Positions 54,926 to 64,000 of a DNA stretch of 64,000 nucleotides are shown here, piece by piece (the first letter of the stretch is position 1; each line of letters starts with the position of its first letter). A program made the position numbers and the translations under genes. The stretch is taken from the NCBI RefSeq assembly GCF_018143015.1, contig NC_054750.1:7547501-7611500 (forward strand), given 5' to 3'. The notes beneath the pieces were generated by a model, which searched no databases, was not told the origin of the DNA, and saw only the letters and a program-made list of their open reading frames with translations. Origin of the DNA: Lytechinus variegatus. Taxonomy: Eukaryota; Echinodermata; Echinoidea; Temnopleuroida; Toxopneustidae.

Positions 54926-57093
54926 ATGTCGAAAACAAGTCATTCTACATATAGCTTCACTACCAGTGCAAAGACTAGTGGTGGTTTCACAAGCAACTCA
55001 CCGGTAAGTAATCTTCTACTTTATCAGACTTTTTATCAAATATATACATTTTTTTGGGGGGGGGTTGAAGTGCTTACGGTTCCAGTCTGTTGTGTTGTAT
55101 ACTTGTCGTGTCTTGGGTAAATTTTAATTCGTTCTAGTCTTTAGTGGTTCGATCGAGGGAAGAAGCTGTATTTATGAGCATCACTTGACGTCGAAATTCC
55201 TCTAGCCTGCCGGCTGGTTTGGTAGATGAAGTTTTCGGGGTTGATGGCAACATGATTTTGGAACATTAGGCTAAGTCTACCATGTTTCCGTCTGTTATCG
55301 TTCGTGTGGAACCTTGTCGAACGCTTTGATAGCAAAGTCGAAAAAAGCTACATGTACAGACTTTCCTTTCTCAAGAATCATTTGTTATATCATGGACAGT
55401 AATTGGGTAGTAGTGTAGAATGTTTTGCACTAAAACCATGTTGGTTGTCAACCGAGATTTTATGCATGCCATTTTCAAATGCTTAATAATAAGAATGTAC
55501 AATGTGTTCGAGTATCTTATAAGGAATTCCCTCTATAGTTATTGGGATCAGACTTGTCCCCTTCTTTAAAGATAGCTAGACAGACATTAGCCCTTTTCCA
55601 CTGTAAGATAGATATCAGTTAATATTGGGGTTATTTAGAAATCCAGCTATTATTATTATTTCAATTGCTTCCATTGCATTGAGGAAGGTCATCTGGTCTA
55701 GATATCTTATTACGATTAATGCTATATGGAGTTGTCTTAATATTTCAAGGGCCCGTTTCATAAAGAGTTACAACTGATCAGAATCAACTTTCCCAAACAA
55801 ATGCAAATGTTGATTTGTATAAATAATTCCGTGTATTAATTCAAATTTGAACTCTCTAAGTCGGCTGTTTAATGTGCATTGTCTTGGTCTTTCAAAATCT
55901 TAAAGACGGTAGTTACACTTTAGTCTTGTGAATACTCCAGGTGTTATTGCTTTCTAGTAACGAAATGTTGTATAAAGTGTTTTTATGCATTATCATTTAT
56001 TGAATTTTACCTAATAAAAAAGCTGTCCGGTTGAATTGTGTCTCTATCTTTTCTCGATATTTACAATATTTACGTCAACAAACCATAACACAACAAACTT
56101 TTATGCTCCCCCCAAAAAAATAAACAAAAATTAAATAAAATAAGATAAATTGATTACAAATAGTTAAGTAAATGAATAGAATAAAATAAAAATAATAAAT
56201 AATTATGAAAAAATATATCATGACCCCCCCCCCTTCCTGTGATGATAAGATAAAGGCAACAGATAGGTTAGCAATTATAGAAAATCAAAGTTTTTATGAA
56301 TATACCTGATACAGATACAAACAATTTGATTTCTCCAATAAGATGCTTTTCATCGATTAGATGCTTTAGTAATTGTTTTACATATTATCAGACAAGGTAC
56401 CTTATGACCACATGGGAGACTATCAGCAAGTTATAGTTTCAGCTGAAAATGGGTCAACAGCTATATAGCCTTAACTTTCCTTTGTATTCATTCTTATTAC
56501 AACATGTAATTTTTTTATGATTTTATCCTCTTGAAATAAAAAAGAAACAATGACTTCCGATGAATTTGTCAATTTCCGTTCTAAAGTTACACTCCATTTG
56601 TCGTCTCGAAGCTCTATTTTTTTTTTAAATCTTTGTTTAATCAAACACTGTGCAATATTCAGATTCCCCTTATAGTTGATATTCCCGAACAATTTAGAAG
56701 CATATGCTAATGTGTAGATCTAGGTGGCAACCTAATTAAGCGTCTATTCCAATTTCTCCCTCTTTCATCTAGTTCATTGGTTCACCGTCACCATCATCGT
56801 CGTCATCGCTGTCATCGTCAAAGAAAAAAGATCAAAAGCCAGTCATCAAGAGCGTAGATATGACAGAAGACATGCAAGATCGAGCCCTCGACCTCGGCGT
56901 GGATGCCATGGAAAGATTCCAAACTGAGAAAGATCGTGCCGCCCACATCAAGAAGACATTCGACCTCGAGTTCGACACCACGTGGCACGTCATCGTTGGC
57001 AAGCATTTCGCAAGTTTCGTCACGCACGAAGCAAAGTGTTTCATCTACTTCTACATCGGTCCTATGGCTTTTTTGCTTTGGAAGTCGGGTTAA
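54926..57093 (+). CDS. Divergent LC8-type dynein light chain, paralogue 3 (132 aa, two coding exons)
   Basis: Coding exons are 54926-55003 (26 codons, ends CCG then GTAAGT) and 56773-57093 (after TTTCATCTAG), joined in phase 0. The protein has a 43-residue Ser/Thr-rich extension (including SPSPSSSSSLSSSKKK), then an LC8 domain: VIKSVDMTEDMQD, FQTEKDRAAHIKKTFD, TTWHVIVGKHFASFVTHEAK, FIYFYIGPMAFLLWKSG. Against ordinary LC8 the groove strand GSYVTH is ASFVTH, and FKSG is WKSG. These changes touch the peptide-binding groove, so partner choice may differ (inference). Intron 2 is 1.77 kb and holds a LINE fragment. A rule-of-thumb start: first ATG after the acceptor at 54924. Confidence 0.88.
55130..55740 (-). 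pseudogene. Decayed non-LTR reverse transcriptase fragment in LC8 gene 3 intron
   Basis: On the minus strand, in shifting frames, one reads DPNNYRG, IPYKILEHIVHS, VDNQHGFSAKHSTLLP and DFAIKAFDKVPHER, the usual series of RT motifs in jockey/CR1-like LINEs. Several stops and shifts separate them. No ends are visible. Confidence 0.7.
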
Positions 57094-57307
57094 ATAATAT
57101 AGTACAATTATCCTCATATATTCAAACATTGAACTCTTATCTTCATGTCGACCCAATATAAGCCTAGTCACAGCCTCTATTTATTCATCATATTATAGTA
57201 TACTTCATGTTTTTGCTGAAAAATGTTATCATGGGCATGCAGTATATCGATCATAGCGAAGTATTAAATTCAGACCTTTCCAGCCGAAATAACGAGTGTG
57301 ATGCATG

Positions 57308-58631
57308 CAGTGGCGTACCGTGGGTCACGGCATTGGTGGGGCACTAGCAAAAATTTTGAGTCACCTAGTGAGCGCGCGAAGCGTGCTCAGTTGCTAGGTA
57401 TGCTGACCTAATAGAGACATTTTAAGGACAGTGTCATTAAACGGATATGTATGTCATTGATCACATAATGCGAGCGCGAAGCGCGAGCTGAAAATTTTTG
57501 ATATTCAGACCTAAAAATGGACATTGTAAGCAAATTTTTGTAATCATGATTGGTACCTGTCTCGCTAAACAAACAATGCGAGCGCGAAGCGCGAGCAGAA
57601 ATTTTCGTATATATTGACCCCAAACGGACATTTAAGGACTATATTTTAGGAATCTATTAAGAGTATACATATCTCACCATAGTAATCTAATGCCAGTGCC
57701 AAGCGCTTGCTGATTTTCTTAGAATTATATGCATCCAAACACATAGAGTGTAAAGCACTTGAAGTCATTGTAATCATGATTAACATGTGCATCTCACTAA
57801 TCAAATATTGCGAGCGCGAAGCGCGAGCTGAAATTTTTGTATATATTGACCCCAAACATATTTTAAGGACTATTTTTAAAAAGAATCCATTAAGAGTACA
57901 CATATCTCACCATAGTCATCTATTGCCAATGCCAAGCGCATGCTGGTTTTGTTAGATTTACACCTAAAGACATACTTTTTGTAGTCATTGTAGTCATGAT
58001 TATCATACGCATCTCACTAGTCAAATATTGCGAGCGCGAAGCGCGAGCTGAAAAATTAGGAAATTCACACCTGAAGAGGGGCATTCTAAGGCTTGTTTGT
58101 AGGAATTCACGTAGACCATGCGTATTTCACTAACCAAATGATGCGAGCGCAAGCTGAAATTTTGATATTCAGATTTAAGGAAATCATGAAGAGCAGACAT
58201 ATCTAACTAATCCACTAATTCGAACGTAAGCACGGACGGGAAATGTTTTATATTAAGATCTTAAAATGATATGTCACTACATAAACAAAAATAATTCGAA
58301 GTGCGAGGAAATATATTTGGTGTATGTTGACTTGAAAACGGGAGGTTTTAGTACAACAGGATTCTATATCTCGTTAAACAGGCAATGCGAGTATAAGGAA
58401 CATAGGCCCTGAGCAAATCATGTTTCATAAAGTTATATATTTTTTTATTGTTATGTAATATAACATAACATAATTATACTATAACATAATTAACAATAAC
58501 TTCTTCCTTCCCATTATGTTTCTTTCACTTTCTCCCTCTTTTTCTCTTTTTCCCCGTTTTTTTTTTTTTTTTGGCCAGCCGATTGGGGGGGGCACGTGCC
58601 CCCCCCATGCCCCCCCGTAGTTACGCCACTG
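57308..58631. mobile_element. hAT-like element with 8-bp duplication and internal GCGAGCGCGAAGCGCGAG repeats
   Basis: The ends are CAGTGGCGTACCG (57308) and TACGCCACTG (to 58631), flanked by GATGCATG on both sides (57300-57307, 58632-58639). Inside, GCGAGCGCGAAGCGCGAGC followed by TGAAA..TTT recurs at about 57470, 57577, 57808 and 58028, with weaker copies at both ends. The right subterminal region has long G and C runs. It is 1,324 bp long and non-coding. It begins about 210 bp after the LC8 gene 3 stop. Confidence 0.85.
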
Positions 58632-58703
58632 GATGCATGCATATTCGGTATAATATTAGATTTCGTCAATCAAATAATATGGCGCAACTTTGAACCTTAG
58701 ATG

Positions 58704-58951
58704 CAGAGGCGGATCAATGATTTTCCAAAAAGGGGGGAGCGCATTTTCTCGAGGAGAATTTGACAACCCAAAAAAAGAAAAAAGAGAAGGGTTTTCACCC
58801 CAAAATTAAGGACAATTCGTCCACAAAAAAAATACCAGTAAAATAAAAAACGTGTGTTTTAACGGCATTTTTACATTATAATTTTTAATTCTGCCTCTCA
58901 AAAAGGGGAGGGGCACGGGCCGGCTGTGCCCCCCCCCTGGATCCGCCAGTG
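58704..58951. mobile_element. 248-bp hAT-type MITE with 8-bp duplication
   Basis: The left end CAGAGGCGGATCAAT and right end GGATCCGCCAGTG are inverted, and CTTAGATG flanks both (58696-58703, 58952-58959). C/G runs lie near the right end. Non-coding. Confidence 0.85.
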
Positions 58952-58959
58952 CTTAGATG

Positions 58960-60595
58960 GTTCATTATTTTTTGCTTTCAAAAAGCTGCATATTTGCAAC
59001 CCCTCTTACGGCACAACTCTGAACGCTTTAGGGAGCAAAATATAGCTAATTACACGCTTAAAGATGAAAAGGATTGCTCAGGGTGCAAAGTTACACCAAA
59101 TGGCAACGTTGTTTTTTTAAGGGTTCAAAATTGCATCTTTTTCGCATTGTACACCATTGTTTTCTCTGATTTCTTCATCTCAACTATCTGTAAAATATTA
59201 CAATCTTCTTCTCTTTCAGGCTGTTGTTATTTATCTATATTATATATATTTATTTATTTTATTTATTCATTTATCTATATTTGTTTATTAATTTATTTCA
59301 ATATTCATACAATCATTTATTTTTTATTGTCTGCTTGGTTCATGGTTTATTTACTTTTTATTTCATTTATTTATTGTTTAGTTTCTTTCATTTGCCATCA
59401 TGATTATATTATATATTTATCTATTTATTTTAGATGATCGACAAAATGAGAAAGTTTATGAATTCATACATTTATCAATCAATAACCGATCAATTTTGGC
59501 TTCATTCATTACTTTAATTTATCTTTTTTTTCTGTAATTTTTCATCAGTGCGATTTTATAAGTCATTTCTAAATCAACCATAAGAAACACATTCATATTA
59601 GTTGTTTTTATTGAGTTCTTTATTTTCATTACAGTGTTTATGTAGTTGATTGATTATTGAAGTGATTATTAATAATTGTACTTGTTCCTCATGCTGACCA
59701 TTGTTTTGTTAATTTATATTTTTACAATCGAATTTCACCTCTCACTTTTGTAAAATTCAAATTTCACATCTTTTCCATTTCTTTTTTTTTCTTGGTGCAT
59801 ATGTGTGTCCTGAATGTAATAACCCATTCCCTCAATCCTTTTGAGTACTCTCACCTTATTTGATTTTCTTGTTTTTTATTAGAAGAATCATATCCAAATA
59901 GCGTCCATTATTGATCAATTGTAATTTTTTTTGGTATTTCAACCCCCCCCCCAAGAAAAAAGTACAAGGTTGTCATTATGTAGCTTTCGGTTTGTATTAT
60001 TTCATTTATAATCATGCTTTGATGAATGAATAATCAATGATGGTTTATGTTTATGTATATGCCGCCCTTGTTTCTTCCCTTGTGTGTATATATATTGTTA
60101 GGGCGTGTCTAAACCAAATCATATAAACAAAAAATACTGTAAATTTGTGGGAGAACATGTGATATATAATGATATACACCGAGGTTCAGTTTGCAAAGCA
60201 CACTCTCATTGGTCAATAAACTGTTGATAAATACAAATGTTTAATTTTTTTATTTATACTGTAAGTATTTGATACATTTCTACATAATTTGTGAATGTCC
60301 ATGAAAGTACTTTGTATATTTCTCAATGAATTTAGATTGATGTTACAGTTACTTCTCATTTACCCAGGTCCTATTAACACTAACACTGCATGGATCCCAT
60401 TTATTGTCTGTATAATGTTAAACACGTGTTGTCTGTCCACTAATAATATTTGAAAAAGCTACAAGTTAAGAAAGAATTTTCGTTTCTTGTCTTGTTTTGT
60501 TAATATATTAGAATTTTTCGGGATGTTTAAAGGGTTGGTATGACTGTGCATGTTTATTGAAGGATGCAATGACCATTGTTCATGTTTGTGGTGGT
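58960..60595. other. Intergenic, no gene seen
   Basis: AT-rich DNA. The 162-codon frame at 58949-59437 is rich in Ile, Phe and Tyr because of TTTATT repeats and is not called. Confidence 0.45.
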
Positions 60596-61400
60596 ATAGG
60601 TGGTGGTGATGATGATGATGATCATGGCAGCGGTGGTGGTGGTGATGATGATGATGATGATTATGGCCATAAAGATGAATGAGGCTAGAGATCAAAACAA
60701 TGTTAATCAGTCCACTAATCAACAATCAATAAAACTGACAATCACTCATTCATTCAATCGATCTATCAATCAAGCATCAATGAATCGAGAAATCAATCAA
60801 CAAATCATTCAACCTGTCGATCAACCAATCAATCAATTACCGAATCAATCAATCAACCAACCAATCGATCAATCAGTCAAACAATCAATAAATCGATCGA
60901 TCGATCGATCAACCAACCAATCAACCAACCAATCAATCAACCAACCAACCAATCAATTAATCAATCAACCAATCAATCAATTAGTCAATCAATCATTCAA
61001 TCGACCAATCAACCAACCAATTGATCAATCAATCTATCAATCAGTCAAACAATCAATCAACCACCCAATCAATGAATCAACCAACCACTCAATCAACCAC
61101 CCAACCACCCAATCAATGAATCAACCAACCACTCAATCAACCAACCAACCAATCAATCAACCAACCAACCAATCAGTTAATCAATCAACCAACCAATCAA
61201 TCATTCAATCGACCAATCAACCAACCAACCAATTGATCAATCAGTCAAACAATCAATCAACCTACCAACCAATCAATGAATCAACCAATCACTCAATCAA
61301 CCATCCATCCAATCAACCATCAAACCACCCAATCAATGAATCAACCAACCAATCACTCAATCAACCATCCATCTAACTAACTAACCAATCAATCAATCAA
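60596..61400. repeat. GGT/GAT tract followed by a CAAT/CAAC array (array 3)
   Basis: GGTGGTGATGATGATGATGA at 60600-60660 is followed by a mixed AATCAATCAACCAACCAATC array from about 60700 to 61400, the reverse-complement sense of arrays 1 and 2. A block CACTCAATCAACCACCCAAC ... AATCAATGAATCAACCAACC recurs. The 258-codon frame through it is an artefact of the 4-bp unit. It lies 3.6 kb after LC8 gene 3. Confidence 0.85.
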
Positions 61401-62042
61401 TGAAAATAAAATTGATATTTTAATAATTTTTCAAAGTATGATTAGTATAATATTCTTAAAGACTATTCAGTCAATTTAAAATTATAATTCACAGGTTTCT
61501 ATTTTATGTATTCCATTGATTTGTCCAATTCAATCTAAAAGAATAGAATTAAAAGAAAACGTCATTGATACTTATTTGGGTTTTTATCAGCCAATATGCT
61601 GTCTACGAAATACAACAATCTAAAACAGACGAAGTAAAGATATCTAAGAACAACAATTAGCTTTTTTTGTGCAAATAATAAGTGGAGTAATACATTTTTG
61701 CCATTGATTGATAAAAACATTATTTGCATGTCTATGAATATGTTTCATACATCATGTGCATGATGACCACCGTTTTACTTTTATAACACATTATCCGGCC
61801 ACTTATGATACGTTTATCGCTGTCAGCGATTGAGACCTCCCCCCTCCCCCCTCCTCCTCTGGGGAAAGTTTGGTTGAAAAGGGGATGGTGTGGGCGTCAA
61901 AGCTTCAAAGATCATGACTTTAATTTAACATCTATTCCTAGAATAATCAAAATTTGATACAGAAAGACACTGATTGGATCCTGGTTGATCAAAATGCACA
62001 TACAATGATCAGGATTGGCTGTATATCACCATTTGGCGGATG
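61401..62042. other. Intergenic, no gene seen
   Basis: No gene, RNA or repeat boundary is recognised. Confidence 0.45.
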
Positions 62043-62050
62043 ATATACAG

Positions 62051-63242
62051 CAGGCGCGTACGCAGGATTTTTGAAAGGGGGGGGGGTTTCGAGCTGATTT
62101 TTTTTTTAAATCTCCCGCCCAGTCTCTAAAAAGTGATGAGCGGGGGGGGGGGAGGTGATGATTTTTTTTTCTTTTTTTTTCAGCGCTGCAAATAAGACAA
62201 TAACATTTAAGTGGGGATGGGGTATGTAACAGTGCGGTCATGACCCGCGAGCGAGCAGAAATGTTCTCGTTTTTGCGTTGAAAACATAACCTTTTTGTCA
62301 ATAGTTTGTTGGTATCATAGTCGATGCTACATGTCCTTCGGATCATAGCACTCATGATATGGCCTTGATCAGAACACTAGAAACTTGAGAAATGTCATGA
62401 ATAATTACGAGCGAGCGGAGCGAGCGAGCCGAAATGTTTGCGTTTTTCTGTCAAAACATACAATTCTTCTCAATAGCTTGTTGGTAATGATTACATATTA
62501 GTTGATGATACATGTCCTTCTGCTCGTAAGTCTCATGATATGGCCTTGATCAAGAGACTAGAAACTTAAGAAATTTCATAAATGATTACGAGCGAGCGGA
62601 GAGAGCGAGCCGAAATTTTCGCGTTTTCCCGTCAAAACATACATTTCTTGTCAATAGTTTGTTAGTAAATCAAGTATTAGTCGATGCTACATATCCTTCT
62701 ATTCGTAATACTCATAATACGGCCTTGAACAGGAGACTAGATACTTATGGAATTTCATAAATTATTACGAGCGAGCGGAGCGAGCTAACCGACATTTTAG
62801 CGTTTTCCGTCATTTTGGTTTTCATATTGGTAAAACATATTTTGTGAGAAAACGTATGTCTTTGTCTTGGTTCACTTGTATTCATAAGTATACATCATAA
62901 TAATCATGTATGGCCTTGTTAATGGCGATACCGTGATCATGTCGGCGACATGCGGAAATAAAAGATATAATAAAATGGAGCGAGCGAAGCGAGCGGAAAT
63001 TTTTTCTGTGTTTTTCGTCGGAAACATGAGATTCTGTTCATTATTGCTGTCATATACATTATTGGGTAGGGGAACTGTCCGTAACCAGACCAAGGAGTTA
63101 TCAGGCGCTTGCCCGATAACTCCTTGACCAGACCGACCTCTGGGGAGACAAGCAAAAAAAAAAAAAAAAAAAAGGAAAAAAAAGGAAACGAAAAAGGGGG
63201 GGGTTTGAACCCCCTAACCCCCCCCCCTTGCGTACGCGCCTG
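62051..63242. mobile_element. hAT-like element with 8-bp duplication and about 180-bp internal units
   Basis: The ends are CAGGCGCGTACGCA (62051) and TGCGTACGCGCCTG (to 63242), flanked by ATATACAG on both sides (62043-62050, 63243-63250). Inside, ACGAGCGAGCGGAGCGAGC followed by CGAAAT recurs about every 180 bp (62409, 62590, 62768, and weaker at 62250 and 62977), with TCAATAGTTTGTTGG and GATGCTACATGTCCTTC between. It is 1,192 bp long and non-coding. Confidence 0.85.
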
Positions 63243-63272
63243 ATATACAGACATCTGTGTTGAATATCACAG

Positions 63273-63435
63273 CCCTGTGGCCCATTTCATAAAGAGTTTG
63301 CAACTGTTGTAACTTTGCCACGATGGCATCTACCATGGTTACCTTGATTTTGATTGGCTGCTGAGCCTTGTTACCATGGCAATTGCCATGATGGCACAGT
63401 TACACTATAGTTGTAAATCTTTATAAAACGGGTCC
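63273..63435. mobile_element. Foldback MITE
   Basis: CCCATTTCATAAAGAGTTTG at the left pairs with TTTATAAAACGGGTCC at the right, and the arms extend inward through GTTGTAAC/AGTTGTAA. A fragment of the same family (GGGCCCGTTTCATAAAGAGT) lies at 55750. Confidence 0.7.
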
Positions 63436-63595
63436 CAGAACTAAACTTTAAGCGTGCAGTAAATGATTATGACGATAACGACCACGGCAAACATTCATTT
63501 ATTCATTTCTACCGTTCTAGGTTGGATCTAGGCGTTTTCGATTTTACGACGCACGACAGATTCGGGAACATAGATGTATTGTCAAGTACCCCTCA

Positions 63596-63985
63596 TGACA
63601 GAACAGTCTTTGTCGAGGGTTGGTGAATCGGAGCAGCAAGTTTCGTCCTAGAATCTACACTGTAAAAACTGTGGTGTTAAAACTGACACCAATTGGTACC
63701 ACACCCTGAGGTGTTAAAATAACACCCTAGAGATTGAACATAACACCAAAGAGTGTAAATGTTACAACCATAGGTGTTGTAATAACACCTATAGGTGTAA
63801 AACTAACACCACCAATTTAACACCGGTGTAAAATAATTGGTGTGGTCCTCTATGTACACCAGTTAACACCAAGGTTTTTGCTGTGTATAGTATCTGGACA
63901 AACGATCTATTTGCCATTTTTCGTCAGCTCCGAAACTTAGGACGAAACTGCTGTCCCGGTTCACCAATTTTCGACAAAGACCTCT
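63596..63985. mobile_element. Palindromic element interrupted by a TTAACACC MITE
   Basis: CAGTCTTTGTCGAGGGTTGG...TTTCGTCCTA (63604-63650) is mirrored at 63920-63977. Between the arms sits a second element (63656-63887) with ends TACACTGTAAAAAC and GTTTTTGCTGTGTA and many GGTGTTA/TAACACC words. Confidence 0.65.
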
Positions 63986-64000
63986 CTGCTGATTTGTGTC

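Noticed and set aside
57370-58150. Regular spaced GC-rich repeats resembling a CRISPR array
   Set aside because: They lie inside a hAT-like element with TIRs and an 8-bp duplication in animal DNA, and the spacers are similar to each other.
60600-61376. 258-codon Asn/Gln-rich frame
   Set aside because: It reads straight through a GAT tract and a CAAT/CAAC array. No non-repeat domain is present.

Overview
The window is animal nuclear DNA, most likely from a sea urchin or another echinoderm. It is AT-rich and dense in short DNA transposons. It holds one large multi-exon gene for a Vasa/DDX4 RNA helicase with CCHC zinc knuckles, and three small genes for LC8-type dynein light chains. The species guess is inference: no species-diagnostic gene is present, but this Vasa layout and the dominant repeat families fit echinoids. 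No prokaryotic features, CRISPR array, rRNA genes, intact tRNA genes or retrovirus-like elements were recognised.

Layout. 1-8.8 kb: a nest of transposons inside one another, with no coding exon recognised. 8,780-34,224 (+): sixteen exons of vasa, reading in one continuous frame for 793 codons to a stop. The N-terminal start exon is not visible and must lie upstream. Exons 3-8 form an array of six zinc-knuckle exons, three of which are nearly identical along with their introns. The introns carry piggyBac-like, hAT-like and unclassified elements, a CR1-like LINE on the minus strand that is itself split by a hAT-like element, and decayed copies of a vasa exon. 34.2-40.5 kb: probable long 3' UTR and downstream flank, carrying a full copy of a repeat rich in nuclear-receptor half-sites. 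40.5-42.6 kb: low-complexity DNA and a tRNA-derived SINE.

42.6-57.1 kb: three LC8 dynein light chain genes on the + strand (CDS at 43,116-43,424; 48,228-48,542; 54,926-57,093). Each appears to have a non-coding first exon and an intron that ends at, or one base before, the ATG. All three have N-terminal extensions that ordinary 89-residue LC8 lacks. Each is preceded by a pair of related TTGTTAAAAGCTAC-like motifs and followed by a TTGG/TTGA tetranucleotide array, which suggests block duplication. 57.3-64 kb: more hAT-like elements, several with exact 8-bp target duplications, and foldback MITEs.

Vasa acts in germ-line RNA granules and LC8 is a homodimeric hub protein in dynein and many other complexes. 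Nothing in the sequence shows that the two loci act together. The strongest unusual signals are the zinc-knuckle exon array, the repeat family with five nuclear-receptor half-sites per unit, signs of gene conversion between LC8 genes 1 and 2, and the shared motif/array layout around the LC8 genes.
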